Shown here: piece after piece, positions 40,001 through 44,329 of the stretch
Layout: each line of letters opens with the position of its first letter
Position numbering within the stretch: position 1 is the stretch's first letter
NCBI GenBank assembly: GCA_021613335.1
Contig: JAJTWR010000248.1
Coordinates: 979,001 to 1,043,000 of the forward strand
Length of the DNA stretch: 64,000 nucleotides
Reading direction: 5' to 3'
From: Whitmania pigra
Lineage: Eukaryota; Annelida; Clitellata; Hirudinida; Haemopidae
Made by a program: the position numbers and the translations under genes
Notes under the pieces: generated by a model
Databases searched by the model: none
What the model saw: only the letters and a program-made list of their open reading frames with translations
Told to the model about the DNA's origin: nothing

Positions 40001-42011
40001 GCTACCACTACAAGACCAGATATTGCCGCTGCAATTTCTATTCTATGCCGCAGAGTCAGTGTGATTGGACTGCAGTAAAAAGAGTAATCAGATATTTGAA
40101 AGAGACAATAGAATTGAAATTAAAACTGAAGGCAGTTGAAGACTCACAACTGATTCTTACAGGGTACGTAGATGCAGATTGGGCAGGTGATAAATCAGAT
40201 CGCAAATCAACCAGCGGATACCTGTTCAAACTCGGAGAAGGAATAATTTCATGGCAGTCAAAGAAACAAACATCAGTAGCTCTGTCATCAACAGAAGCAG
40301 AATACATCGCCGCTGCTTTGGCAAGCCAGGAGCTAGTTTGGTTAAGACAGCTTCTCTCTGATCTGTGTGTGCCATGTATTCAGTCAACTGCATTGTATGA
40401 AGACAACCAAGGATGCATAAAAATGGCATGCAATGAGAAAGTCAGTGCACGAACAAAGCACATAGATGTTCGACATCATCATCTTCGTGATTTGCAATTT
40501 CGTGATGTCTTGAACTTGAAGTATTGTGCTAGTGATCAAATGCTTGCTGACGTTATGACTAAACCGCTTACAAAGGACAAGTTTTGTAACATTATTGGTA
40601 TGATTGGTTTGCACATTGAGAACTGAAGGTATTGCTGTCGAGTGGGGGTGTTGGAATAGCGACATCAATGTTTTTATTATGTTAATGTTCTCTAGTTGTG
40701 ACCTAGTCATGCTGTGGAGATATATATAGTTCCTTTGTTACATGTTTAGAGTTCTAAGCTTTTTGTTCTCTAGTCGCCATTGTGTTGTTGAGCTTCTACT
40801 GGTTTGTTGATTAAACAACGTTTTATTTTATCAGGAATAGTAGTCGGGAATTAGAATAGGAATAGAAATAGAAATTAGAAATTAGAAATTATTTCAGCAT
40901 TGGTAATTCGAATTGAGTGGAATTTTTAAGGAATTTGAATGGAATTACAATAAGAACAGAAATTCTTTGGCAAATATTAACGGAATTACTATTGTAATGG
41001 AAATTATTTGGCGAATGAAAATAACATTGGTCGGGACGCGTTTAAAATTCATATCACTGAGGAAAAAAATTCAAAAATCAATTCACGCCATTTCTAGAGC
41101 TCCTCTTAAACCATGCCAGAGGTTGTACTTGCTCGAAGTTCACTTAATATCAAGTCTCATCCATACATTTACGTATGAAAATATTTCTCTTAAAGCTTTG
41201 GCGTCCTCTGACACCGCTATTAGGAAGGCAACAAGAAAATGGGTTCATCTTCCGGAGGTTCCAACACCCTTTTGCCATACTCTTGTCGAATATGGTGGCA
41301 TGGGAATTCTACAAATTAAAGAATAGGTTTCAAGTCTTCGCATCCAGAGATTAAAGTGAATTTTGTTTGAAGCCCATTGAGGGAACAACAATTTCATGGC
41401 CGACGTATTCAATGATAACGTCATGTTGAAAGAATTCAGAAAATTTGGAAAGGATATTACAGAGATGCCAAAAGGTGCGTGGTGAAGGGAGTTAATGAGA
41501 GTTTATGTAGGACGGTAGATGGTTATGGTCTGCGCTCATTCTCCGGGACAGGATTGCGTCATAAATAAGCCGAGATACAAATCTCCTCAGTAATCTTCTG
41601 AGGCCTTTGATCGTTGATGATCCTGCATCTCGACATTTGTGAATTTCTCTAGTTCAGTCTGATGGTTTCAGTGATCGCAACATCAAATTGAAGTAGTTTA
41701 TAATTAAAAAAGATATAACGCGATTCATATAAGTAGTAATCGTAAAAAAATCTTATTTTGTAATGTAGTATTTCTGACGAATCCACGATAATTAATTTTG
41801 TTACGTTTGTTGTGTCTCTAAGGCTGCTTGGACAGCAAATAAATTAGACTAAAATTTCACAATATATAATCAATTTTTGATTATGTAGATTTGTGTTACT
41901 TTTCATGAAATGTATATAATAAATGTTTGCAAGGTTACAAATGTCCAATAAATAACCTGAAACTATTTGAAGAAGCAAAACAATGCAACAAGTGTAATAA
42001 AAACAAGTCAT
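7022..42011 (-). CDS. gene A: F5/8C-WSC-WSC-EGF single-pass surface receptor, 11 exons
   Basis: Predicted 474-residue type I membrane protein. Exons, 5' to 3': 42011-41957, 34105-33905, 33640-33422, 33357-33224, 25962-25836, 25713-25583, 22876-22744, 8215-8087, 7528-7403, 7249-7138, 7079-7022. Every junction is GT-AG and the phases (1,1,1,0,1,0,1,1,1,2) join without a stop. Domains: signal peptide 1-19; F5/8 type C-like 20-158; WSC1 about 160-245; WSC2 247-333; EGF 335-376; threonine stalk 378-418; membrane helix 437-455; 19-residue Ser-rich tail. The start is the first ATG, just upstream of a hydrophobic leader and about 40 bases below a TATA motif conserved in gene B. WSC and discoidin domains commonly bind carbohydrate. 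A recognition or adhesion role is inference. Splicing is unconfirmed, and the last intron acceptors in this AT-rich DNA are weak. Confidence 0.85.
7138..7249 (-). CDS. gene A exon 10: transmembrane segment
   Basis: Residues 420-455: acidic QTADEDQDKS, basic LLKRLRN, then the 19-residue hydrophobic helix ILPLIIGGTIAFFCLLFAC. The basic cluster lies on the extracellular side, contrary to the usual positive-inside trend. The donor is GCAG|gtttgt in phase 2. Confidence 0.85.
7403..7528 (-). CDS. gene A exon 9: poly-threonine stalk
   Basis: On the minus strand the GTT/GTG/GTC-rich plus-strand repeat reads as 26 consecutive threonines followed by EITTLPTILTSP. A run like this is expected to be heavily O-glycosylated and extended, lifting the receptor head off the membrane. 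Both splice phases are 1, so the exon can change length freely in threes. Confidence 0.85.
8087..8215 (-). CDS. gene A exon 8: EGF-like domain
   Basis: Residues 335-376 contain six cysteines with the EGF ending GVCDDKGCQSGFSGEYC. The acceptor is a good polypyrimidine tract (cttcctctcgacag). The intron separating it from exon 7 is 14.5 kb, against 1.6 kb in gene B, because of inserted transposons. Confidence 0.85.
8359..9527. mobile_element. non-autonomous hAT element nested in the SINE
   Basis: It starts TAGAGATGTGAGCG and ends ...ACATCTCTA, giving 9-base inverted ends. It is flanked by 8-base duplications GTTACGTG / GTAACGTG (7 of 8 match), the hAT hallmark. Gene B shows the empty site. Both arms contain A-rich caaaaaaac runs, and the middle holds a LINE fragment. 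Confidence 0.75.
8485..8990 (-). pseudogene. CR1/jockey-type reverse transcriptase C-terminal fragment
   Basis: The frame reads MIKRTVVSRDKYLILRLYKA, LVRPHLEYCVQVWNPHLRKD and VEVLERVQKRATRMI, the post-palm region of CR1-like LINE reverse transcriptases. The frame is open through the fragment, but the polymerase motifs are absent. It lies within the hAT arms. Confidence 0.8.
10080..10690 (-). pseudogene. CR1-like LINE fragment
   Basis: Minus-strand pieces include FAPAKFQTLLLIG, GDIVRDLGVLID and, upstream, LSAGPDGIPN, all standard in CR1/jockey reverse transcriptases. The order is preserved but the frame is broken. It begins next to an AT-rich tail near 10060-10080. Confidence 0.65.
10753..12336 (-). 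pseudogene. LINE reverse transcriptase frame
   Basis: A 527-residue frame covers reverse transcriptase fingers, palm and thumb (motif A DLSAAFD, motif B GVPQGPVLGPL, altered motif C YADNTSLY, then LGVTFDSHLSF and LDYCNSLLYGAP). It ends with ELFKRQLKTHLFKKF, typical of L2/Rex1-like elements. The D-to-N change in the catalytic pair predicts no activity. Confidence 0.85.
12395..13198 (-). pseudogene. LINE endonuclease end and linker frame
   Basis: This starts at the SDHHLI box of the APE endonuclease and runs through the linker (RRRLNSIDWDTFERDL, DPFPTSLLKK) that precedes the reverse transcriptase. One frameshift separates it from the polymerase frame. Confidence 0.75.
13535..14011 (-). pseudogene. 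LINE endonuclease N-terminal frame
   Basis: LGLLNARSAVNKAALIQD, ALDILALTETWI and KRGGGIAVIHR match the first strands of an APE-type endonuclease. The glutamate of TETW is the catalytic metal ligand and is present. Confidence 0.75.
14480..15490 (+). pseudogene. ZBED5/SCAND3-like hAT transposase remnant
   Basis: Plus-strand fragments in order: CVGLCTDGAAGMTGR, then CVIHREALAAKNMNEDIA, IVSFIKARLFNHRLFENMC, NLSLQGPVTNVMKTHDKVDD, a SGLPLLSFW region and CEAAFSAVTAIMTKYRSRL. This is the middle and C-terminal part of the hAT family domesticated in vertebrates as ZBED5/FAM200-type proteins. Several frame breaks make it non-functional. Confidence 0.8.
15500..16295. other. no gene recognised
   Basis: AT-rich sequence with scattered short frames. 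I see no domain and no terminal repeat in this interval. Confidence 0.3.
16647..18674 (+). pseudogene. zinc-finger reverse transcriptase ORF, motif A deleted
   Basis: Residues 6-27 form a C2H2 finger (CTCGRVFATERGLKVHQTKS). The polymerase follows, with SAPGPNGVPYLLYKRCP, FRPISLLNVEGKIFFSIMAS, SVQKGGIPGVPGCIEHTS, MGCTISPSLFVL and the catalytic FMDDTTLI. Between CIEHTS and the WVPLEVGIAMGCT block, the segment that normally holds motif A with the first catalytic aspartate is missing in frame. A frameshift ends the ORF before the C-terminal region. Confidence 0.8.
18674..19290 (+). pseudogene. C-terminal part of the zinc-finger LINE ORF
   Basis: Reading in the shifted frame gives GKWTTWEDVMQRSLTWSD, AIRSVYDQLPFRDNLQKWG and CRLCGGTETLHNVLSNC. 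The last is the C-x2-C-x7-H-x4-C knuckle that precedes the endonuclease in this LINE group. The endonuclease catalytic region is not recognisable afterwards. Confidence 0.7.
19458..19914. other. intron sequence shared with gene B
   Basis: AT-rich. The part 19730-19914 matches 51310-51500 of gene B, which then continues with sequence matching 22559 onward. It therefore marks the left edge of material inserted into gene A. Confidence 0.6.
19915..20690 (+). pseudogene. hAT (Ac-like/ZBED1-type) transposase fragment
   Basis: The plus strand reads LTEDEVAVVKDLAKSLEIIE then ATTLCRRDVTISKSE. Later, in a frame open at 20258-20680, it reads LPPSSVETEMCFNAAGLFI and KLRSSLSDDMIDSLCF, the hAT dimerisation region. 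One stop near 20158 and an altered S-x-E-x-x-F-S core indicate decay. The flank of gene B lacks it. Confidence 0.75.
20940..21332 (+). pseudogene. jockey/CR1-like reverse transcriptase fragment
   Basis: SAGPDDVPNIFLKRCASSLA, QEWKVALVAPIYKKG and NYRPISITS are the opening reverse transcriptase motifs of jockey-like LINEs. The fragment stops after HLTHQKLIDASQH. Confidence 0.75.
21365..21730 (-). pseudogene. fragment of the zinc-finger LINE polymerase thumb
   Basis: On the minus strand WPLTIYKIGQSAVVTLQ, RFSRRWLGLPPCMTS and LRLPLRSIVEKFMIG match the corresponding segment of the 16.3-19.5 kb element. This is an independent truncated copy in the opposite orientation. Confidence 0.7.
21900..22010 (-). 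pseudogene. Tc1-like transposase scrap
   Basis: The minus-strand stretch WTNVIFSDETKFKMDGPDN carries the D of the Tc1 DDE triad context (F-S-D-E-x-K-F). Only about 30 residues are recognisable. Confidence 0.55.
22744..22876 (-). CDS. gene A exon 7: WSC2, second half (hypervariable)
   Basis: Residues 290-333: NTCNCLDAEPPGLIEPGKYC, YQSCSGDG, GCGSSIGMTTYR, a WSC C-terminal half. The acceptor follows a purine run (aaaaaaaag), unusual but at the same position and phase as in gene B. The donor is AGAG|gtaatg. Confidence 0.75.
23003..23600 (-). pseudogene. BED-finger hAT remnant (copy in gene A intron)
   Basis: The minus-strand frame 23551-23348 gives CSALEGSSSNLKKHGERTHP, a BED zinc-finger end. 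The left edge at about 23003 resembles a hAT terminus (agcgatgttgtaaaaagt). The same remnant occurs in gene B (51959-52540), and a better copy begins at 62808. Confidence 0.65.
24111..24993 (-). mobile_element. one-ended Tc1-like element
   Basis: Minus-strand transposase from ATG near 24652: MARGKTLSDKEKGQIDAFRQ, an HTH region, then FSDEKKFNLDGPDGHQFYWH. The right end is a terminal repeat reading tacagtgcggacataaac inward. The left boundary falls abruptly within the transposase after ...RNHGAG, with no inverted repeat. Gene B shows the uninterrupted host sequence at 52745-52765, and TA is present at both borders. Confidence 0.75.
24994..25582. other. intron sequence shared with gene B
   Basis: This matches 52751-53295 of gene B with small indels. 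No coding signal was seen. Confidence 0.6.
25583..25713 (-). CDS. gene A exon 6: WSC2, first half (hypervariable)
   Basis: Residues 247-289. It begins KPPLPYYVGCH, identical to gene B down to the codons, and then diverges strongly (SHYYDTTGSHDDYLNTVK). The WSC cysteines (GC, KC, SC) are retained. The donor is TTGAAG|gtaatt in phase 0. Confidence 0.8.
25836..25962 (-). CDS. gene A exon 5: WSC1, second half
   Basis: Residues 204-245: HCVCFNELQ, YECDIPCEGHRYCGGTNAFS and VYV. This is the canonical C-x-C ... C-x-x-x-C-x-(G)-x-x-x-x-C-G-G-x-x-x-x-x-V-Y ending of WSC domains. The acceptor is gaaag|GCAAAT and the donor is GTTA|gtgagt. Confidence 0.85.
26160..26350 (+). repeat. chimeric LINE/hAT scrap in intron 4 of gene A
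   Basis: The sequence coding KGSKLKLQLKSLVEVS resembles the thumb of the zinc-finger LINE (LQLPLRSIVEEYKLS) and recurs at 53940-54000 and 54300-54360 in gene B. It is followed here by TSCERSFHYSV, a hAT-like C-terminal scrap. Confidence 0.45.
28203..29101 (-). pseudogene. continuation of the SAP-ORF element protein, repeated module
   Basis: Two minus-strand frames each contain a module beginning LVSVE(K/N)(D/R)TEEI(V/I)(D/E)RGTLGE and followed by an E-E-S-G-K-L segment. This suggests internal duplication within the protein. The distal part has a hydrophobic run (VLLFVVLIFFIKRF) and ends at the LTR-adjacent purine tract. A third copy of the module (VSVGTKTEEMVSGSTLRKK) occurs at 32401-32465. 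Confidence 0.55.
29128..29430 (-). CDS. SAP-domain gag-like protein, N-terminal part
   Basis: MSKVLENLTVAEMRRELKLK followed by GSRKELQDRLQSWI is a SAP-type helix-extension-helix motif, known at the N-terminus of some Gypsy gag proteins. It starts 35 bases inside the 5' LTR. The frame stops after about 100 residues, and similar coding continues in other frames (29101-28892, 28802-28203). Confidence 0.65.
   Translation of the reverse strand: MSKVLENLTVAEMRRELKLKQMDWKGSRKELQDRLQSWITDQGEDPVDYLFIDPFHKLFLARMENLQASIRREIAVVTDKVTEASVNTSYELEENMAKHQ
30225..30405 (-). repeat. tRNA-derived SINE with (TTA)n tail
   Basis: On the minus strand the box A-like TTAGCTCAGAGGGTAGCG is followed by a degenerate body and the tail GGCGCCATACAAATGAAC(TTATTATT)n. 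The tail matches the 3' end of the LINE at 10.9 kb. Confidence 0.7.
31385..31610 (-). repeat. tRNA-derived SINE, most complete copy
   Basis: On the minus strand: GGTTAGCCGAATGGGTTACG (box A), GTGTTCGAAACCCAG (box B), then the core GCGCTATATAAATGGTTAC and the tail with GCGCCTCTGACGCTATGC. A short duplication of its head (cacgccgaacccattcgg) lies at 31580-31610. Confidence 0.75.
31655..31712 (+). ncRNA. degenerate hammerhead-ribozyme-like motif
   Basis: TGATGAGGTC (31674-31683), an A/G-rich loop, GGGTCGAAACGCGTC (31692-31706). This has the order UGAUGA, stem II, CGAAAC, short stem III, GUC of the minimal hammerhead known from Penelope-like elements. GGUC can pair with GGGUC only with two G-U wobbles, and the C of CUGAUGA is not in its proper place. 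No Penelope protein is visible nearby. Probably an inactive relic, if real. Confidence 0.35.
31713..32320. other. unassigned repeat-rich stretch in intron 4 of gene A
   Basis: This has no domain-bearing frame. It contains a run (ccctaaccccagccctagcccc) around 31895-31920 and AT-rich sequence. Confidence 0.3.
32321..32476 (+). pseudogene. fragment of the SAP-ORF element
   Basis: The plus-strand frame contains ALVSVGTKTEEMVSGSTL, matching the repeated module of the element at 27.9-29.7 kb. An LTR-like end (ggaccccaggttatttca) follows at about 32976-32993, beyond a fold-back insertion. Confidence 0.6.
32477..32968. mobile_element. fold-back element with tandem-repeat arms, copy 1
   Basis: The left arm is built of agccccgtcaaaac-type units. 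The right arm is the inverted array ending TGTTATGACGGGGTGCC. A unique centre of about 220 bases lies between. The outermost left repeats are decayed, so the start is approximate. It interrupts an older SAP-element/LTR remnant. Confidence 0.75.
33224..33357 (-). CDS. gene A exon 4: WSC1, first half
   Basis: Residues 160-203 with RGCYAQMEGVPEEMSWENCQ and QKCFDGNYIFASIK. The pattern G-C-Y, C-x-x-x-C and a following small aromatic run is that of WSC domains. The upstream intron (33358-33421) is only 64 bases and is conserved in length in gene B. Confidence 0.8.
33422..33640 (-). CDS. gene A exon 3: F5/8C-like domain, second part
   Basis: Residues 87-158. This contains EHCADYPFKHIVAGVP, then NCRDHNKLFSEIIL and the closing strand NFDIVEFEV. 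The last resembles the L-C-E-V-E-V end of fucolectin domains. The donor gggtaaat opens a 64-base intron. Confidence 0.8.
33905..34105 (-). CDS. gene A exon 2: F5/8C-like domain, first part
   Basis: This encodes VNVALGKVATF, then LLDGDKNP and ELKIQLGKPYSVNYVIIYPG, matching the start of fucolectin/F5-8C domains (N-x-A-L-G-K-x-A-T, D-G-D, x-Q-L-G-x-x-x-x-V-x-Y-V-I-I). The acceptor is atgcag|GTTATG and the donor is GAAA|gtcagt. Residues 20-85. Confidence 0.8.
34120..34855. repeat. two tandem copies of a ~370-base upstream sequence
   Basis: 34130-34490 and 34490-34850 are near copies (shared acgacggaactttaatttgc, gtaacaagccttcagtaaca, ggggtacaccg). Gene B has a single partial copy at 56675-56840. 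Each half ends with a cccgagggtctacaaac-like LTR remnant. Confidence 0.6.
34857..35110 (-). repeat. 3' end of a zinc-finger LINE
   Basis: The reverse complement matches the last ~260 bases of the 16.3-19.5 kb element, including gatccctgtcggag, cccgaaaacgtaaggag and the gctccagtccaggc(gt) region. It is a related but clearly different copy. Confidence 0.7.
35110..36325 (+). pseudogene. jockey/R1-like LINE fragment with RNase H end
   Basis: Plus-strand pieces: GVFLDLEKAFDVVLREGI (motif A), FLGIVLDAKLSWSAHAEAV, VLDYGCEVVDLG, LRNWCSGMRGTSASFLLVEC and YTDASKTTNNKAGLGIHTP (RNase H start). The palm is largely deleted and frames change. The Copia element was inserted at its right end. Confidence 0.75.
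36326..36510 (+). repeat. Copia 5' LTR
   Basis: 185 bases, TG...CA termini, containing a tatatatag promoter-like motif (about 36400). Identical by eye to the 3' LTR. Confidence 0.95.
36511..36524 (+). promoter_or_regulatory. Copia primer-binding site, half-tRNA type
   Basis: GGTTATGGGCCCAG directly after the LTR is complementary to the anticodon arm of initiator methionine tRNA (CUGGGCCCAUAACC), not to its 3' end. Drosophila copia is known to prime from such a cleaved half-tRNA. Confidence 0.8.
36683..40078 (+). CDS. Copia gag-pol polyprotein (frameshifted near its end)
   Basis: 1131 residues from ATG in the first good context after the leader. In order: gag (about 1-220); CCHC knuckle CFVCKKPGHLKKNC near 228; aspartic protease WFIDSGATTHMT near 298; pre-integrase zinc motif with LWHRRLGHRDP near 434; integrase catalytic region FIDDYSRY near 519, SDNGGEYTG near 562 and YSPAQNGVAERKNR near 590; reverse transcriptase YDVKTAFLNGQIDEELYMKQ near 915 and LLYVDDLLICG near 1000. 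All catalytic acidic residues are visible. The frame leaves the expected path after AAISILCRRV at about 40055 and ends 8 codons later. It would act in cytoplasmic virus-like particles and in nuclear integration. Confidence 0.9.
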   Translation: MAESNDNKYTVAKLNNSNYQVWKFKVKMLLIRENTWSVVQDEIPNPVPEGWTRKDEKAQCTISLTVEDNQLIHICNCNSAKDMWSELQKVHERSNLNSKMYLRKKLYKIRLQKDQNMQEYISSTLQLVEELRGVGEEVTDQQIATLLLCCLPDEYETLITALEAREKDELTLEYVKNKLVDAYKRKKDCDADSTESKTETALYSGNFRSSNQMNNRYEKQSKEQETRTCFVCKKPGHLKKNCRIWKARQEQNRGEQPKSRHKVKSALTVELTGSEDDDDSHGCFTTGIGTTTSDWFIDSGATTHMTNNLNFFTVLDQTKTDKIYFANGSSINADGIGNGYLNCLLKDGKIHRVKIKSVLYVPTLTGSLLSVKKLTSENRKVEFAGNQCFIKDNNRILAIGKLDCGLYKLSCKNDSTFACVAKSEVKHQECIHLWHRRLGHRDPNAIKRIITEEIATGIHITGCCVMMKCDHCIKGKSTLKSYPKMSEHCSKQPLDLIHSDVCGPMKTQTPGKNKYMVTFIDDYSRYTICYLIKKKDEVADKYREFVAEVSNKFQRKPKVLRSDNGGEYTGNKQIAYLKQEGIRLQTSAPYSPAQNGVAERKNRSIVEMAKCMLLDAGLSQQYWGEAVMTAVYLQNRLPTTATNKSPFELWNGEKPDLSHIRIFGCKAFAYIPKEKRSKFDDRATEAVLVGYSEQSKAYRLLLTDSNRIIISRSVTFVEDESNSGMRTVQQMNPDGTNEEMHPAINENDEIKIQVPSEDIEDKIENNGNIEKEIDQPRRSTRSNKGVPAKRLSLMVQNEVKKEPSSWKEMTLLPEKEQKNWIKAAEEEMNSHNDNKTWILCDLPANKKAIDCKWVFKLKHDVESNAHRHKARLVAKGFTQRFGEDFDDTFAPVARHITLRTLLTVAASKKMQVNHYDVKTAFLNGQIDEELYMKQPEGFIKPCEEHKVCQIKKALYGLKQSARSWNQKIDSILKMNGFKQSKADLCLYTKKYDDNFAFILLYVDDLLICGNSEIIKKTASMLNQHFEIKNLGEVSLYLGIQIERDKDGSFLLSQNSKIQDVISEFGLTDAKGIATPMHADYLNITEDENLLPSNEQYQKAVGALLYIATTTRPDIAAAISILCRRVSVIGLQ
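40045..40626 (+). pseudogene. Copia RNase H region in the shifted frame
   Basis: QCDWTAVKRVIRYLKETIEL continues the thumb. It is followed by the RNase H GYVDADWAGDKSDRKSTSGY, LSSTEAEYIA, YEDNQGCIKMA and TKHIDVRHH. The frame is open to the stop at 40626 but out of phase with gag-pol by a small indel. This makes the copy defective unless frameshifting occurs. Confidence 0.85.
40649..40833 (+). repeat. Copia 3' LTR
   Basis: 185 bases, preceded by the purine tract gagtggggg and followed by the GGAAT target duplication. Confidence 0.95.
41020..41330 (+). pseudogene. R2-like reverse transcriptase C-terminal fragment (unit 1)
   Basis: AISRAPLKPCQRLYLLEVHL, IRKATRKWVHLPEVPTPFC and YGGMGILQIKE match the post-polymerase segment of R2/NeSL-like LINEs. 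An almost identical copy lies at 57395-57705 upstream of gene B, so it was present before duplication. Confidence 0.75.
41957..42011 (-). CDS. gene A exon 1: signal peptide
   Basis: ATG opens MTCFYYTCCIVLLLQIVSG, a short hydrophobic leader ending in a small-residue cleavage context. The donor is TCAG|gttatt in phase 1. It joins the next exon to give the G-Y-A-T-M-V-N-V start of the discoidin-like domain. The matching exon of gene B differs by I for T at residue 7. Confidence 0.8.
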
Positions 42012-42050
42012 GAGCAGGCTTTTTTTTACAGATAAAGTTATTACAATAAC

Positions 42051-42058
42051 CTTTTATA
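42051..42058 (-). promoter_or_regulatory. putative TATA box of gene A
   Basis: TATAAAAG on the minus strand lies 40 bases upstream of the ATG. The motif and its surroundings are conserved at 59124-59117 upstream of gene B. This implies a very short 5' UTR unless a leader exon was missed. Confidence 0.45.
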
Positions 42059-42718
42059 TTTTGATTAGTTATTGCAAATATTTGTTGCAGATTTTAAATG
42101 ACAGCAATAAGTTATTTTTAGGATTTAAATGAACATCTTGAGATTTTGGATTACTAATTCTTAGACTAATTCTTGTTTTAAAAAATTTGTTAGAAACGGT
42201 CGCGTTTTTGTTTATTTGCCTTTTAGGAATGTGCAACCAATATGAGTACATAAAATAATTTTTTTGTTTTTCTGCGTTTTAGTGCAACGTCTAAAAAGGA
42301 AACATGTGGAAATTTATAATAATGATGACTTTAACTTATTAAGGTTAAAAGAGGCGTTACAGTGGCGTGGCCAGGTTATAACACTAGTGGAGCGACCATT
42401 TAAAATAAGGTCCCACCAATAAACACAATTTTTATAATTTAATTAGTTAAATTTATTATGATTATCCGTATTTTGTTATTGTTTCAAAATGAACTCTCAA
42501 AAGGTGTTAAAAAAAAACAAATTTATGTATAGTAATGTGTAAGATAATAACGACTAAATTAATTACAAAAACCTTTTTAGTTCGGCATCCGTCATCTTCT
42601 ACTATTTCCCCATGGAATCTTTCTTTTCCGAATTCTATGTGGCTTACAGTCACTACTAATACTACATTTGAAGCTGAGTTGTGTCATCCTCAATTTCTTG
42701 AAACTCGCATTCAAATCC

Positions 42719-43269
42719 GGCACCTCGTCATAACAGCCCGGCGACAAAATAGCCCCGTCAAAACAGCCCGGCGTCAAAATAGCCCCGTCAAAACAGCCCC
42801 GACAAACCAACCCCTTCAATATAGCCCGGCGACAAAATAGCCCCGTCAAAAGAGCCTCGTCAAAATAGCGGTAGAATTGGTTCTTTGTGGATTTGTTGCC
42901 TGTTCACATGACATGATGATAAGGTGAGGATGATTTATATTAAATACAAACTTGAAAAGTCCACGTAAAGTGAGGAAGTAGCCGGAATCCTAATAATATT
43001 TTAGAAGATAAATCTTCAAACCCCTAATTTCGAATTAAATTTGGAACCAGTTATCGGTTAATGTATTCAACTCTCAAAATTTGTTTAAATACATTGACGG
43101 GGCTGTTTTGACGGGATTTCTTCGTCCTGGGCTATTATCGTCAACGGGCTGTAATGACGGGGTTGTTTTGACGGGGCTATTTTGTCCAGGACTATTTTGA
43201 CACGGGGCTGTTATGATGGGGCTGTTTTGTCGGGGCTATTATGTCGCCGGGCTGTTATGACGGGTCACC
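42719..43269. mobile_element. fold-back element with tandem-repeat arms, copy 2 (bounded by empty site)
   Basis: 551 bases. It starts GGCACCTCGTCATAACAGCC and ends with the inverted GGCTGTTATGACGGGTCACC. The flanking duplication ATTCAAATCC occurs at 42709-42718 and 43270-43279. The paralogous flank of gene B at 59793-59802 has one ATTCAAATCT and no insert. Confidence 0.9.
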
Positions 43270-43479
43270 ATTCAAATCCATTTCGCTTATTTTTTAAATC
43301 ATTTTCATATTGCTGAATCACATAAGAAGCTGCTAAAATCAACAGCACTTTTCTAAAAAAAAATACGTGGACAATTTGAAAGCTTTCTCTGAATGGCACT
43401 TTTTCCAAATTATTGAAAGAACCAAAGATTCATATATAATAAGTGTTACAAGAAGACCGCGTGATCCAGCCAAATTTTT

Positions 43480-43740
43480 AGCAGTGCAGTTTTTATTTCA
43501 CCTCTCGGTTATTTCAATAATATTAATATTAATATTACACATAATTAAACATAATATTATTATTAAAAATCATTGCGCAGCAGTTGAAAATTCAGTTCTA
43601 ATAAATGAATATTTAACTTATTTTAAAGCTTTTGCGGACCTCTCGGTTATTTCAATAATATTAATATTATTATTATTAAAAATCATTGCGCAGCAGTTGG
43701 AAATTACTTCAATTTCTAACTACCTGTCATCTACTTCATG
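43480..43740. repeat. two tandem copies of an LTR-end-like sequence
   Basis: ctcggttatttcaataatattaat followed by aaaaatcattgcgcagcagttg occurs twice (about 43500 and 43640). The gcggacctctcggttatttca core resembles the CCCGGGTTATTTCA end of the LTR family seen elsewhere in the window. Confidence 0.5.
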
Positions 43741-43869
43741 ACATAAGTAGCTATAACTTTATTATTAAATGTCGTCTGACGAACTGATGAATTAAATACG
43801 AAAACGAATTATTAAACATTGGTCAAAGTTATTTATAATTTAGGCTATAACCGTAACTGTAAATTATTT

Positions 43870-44142
43870 GTACATAAACCCCAAACATTGATTTTAAAAA
43901 CATACTTCTTCGACAGTCATTTGTTTTTGAAACATTTCCCAAAGAAGTTTGCATTTAAAAAATTACATGTGGAGTTAGGAAGCATAATATTGGTTTACGG
44001 ATCACAATAATTCAAAGCAGTAACGTCTTCTTCCAAAGAAGATAACAACTTAAATTAAGATGAGCTTTCCAATTGAAATTCATTAAACGATTGAATGATG
44101 GTGTTGTCTTGGTTTTGTTTAAGGTTTAGTTTTGTATTGTAA
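43870..44142 (-). other. 3' UTR-like flank of relic gene D
   Basis: This is similar to the 3' flank of genes A (6726-6960) and B (48640-48850). It is closer still to that of C (60750-60850), sharing gatgagctttccaattgaaa. Confidence 0.6.
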
Positions 44143-44329
44143 TTAAAGTGTCTCATAAACAGTTGGAAGAACTGCATACTCAGTATTTAAAATTCTACTT
44201 ATCTTAAATTCCACATCAACGTACAACGTCAAACCCAATACGCCAGAAGCAAAAGTACCACTGCACTCAATTAATGATATGGGATGAAGCTCCACGGTCT
44301 CATGTGCCTCTCTCGCGGTAGATAGACTC
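44143..44329 (-). CDS. relic gene D: alternative last exon with tyrosine motifs
   Basis: The acceptor atatcttttag|G is followed by 62 codons in phase 2, the phase required by the membrane exon of the family. The stop is TAA at 44145-44143. The tail runs SLSTAREAHETVELHP to TEYAVLPTVYETL and carries two Y-x-x-L motifs close to the C-terminus. The position is that of a last exon in the array, but no membrane exon is found upstream before unit 2 begins. D is therefore probably a remnant, or an exon used by a gene I cannot see. Confidence 0.5.

Larger units (their letters stand above)
36326..40833 (+). mobile_element. young Copia-type LTR retrotransposon, nearly intact
   Basis: Two 185-base LTRs (36326-36510, 40649-40833) look identical base for base, start TGTTGG and end ATCA. 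A 5-base duplication GGAAT flanks both sides. Between them are a primer-binding site, one 1131-codon gag-pol frame, a short overlap into a second frame, and a purine tract gagtggggg before the 3' LTR. It lies in intron 1 of gene A. Insertion is recent, and a single frame break is the only visible defect. Confidence 0.95.
6095..44120. repeat. tandem segmental duplication, unit 1 (gene A)
   Basis: From about 6095 this segment can be followed against unit 2, starting near 47990. It is collinear through the 3' flank, gene A, and the upstream flank up to about 44120, which matches about 60850. Intron 5, for example, is roughly 95% identical by eye. Unit 1 is three times longer because of insertions (notably 8.4-9.5, 9.7-19.5, 19.9-22.5, 24.1-25.0, 26.3-33.0 and 34.9-40.9 kb). 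Confidence 0.85.
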
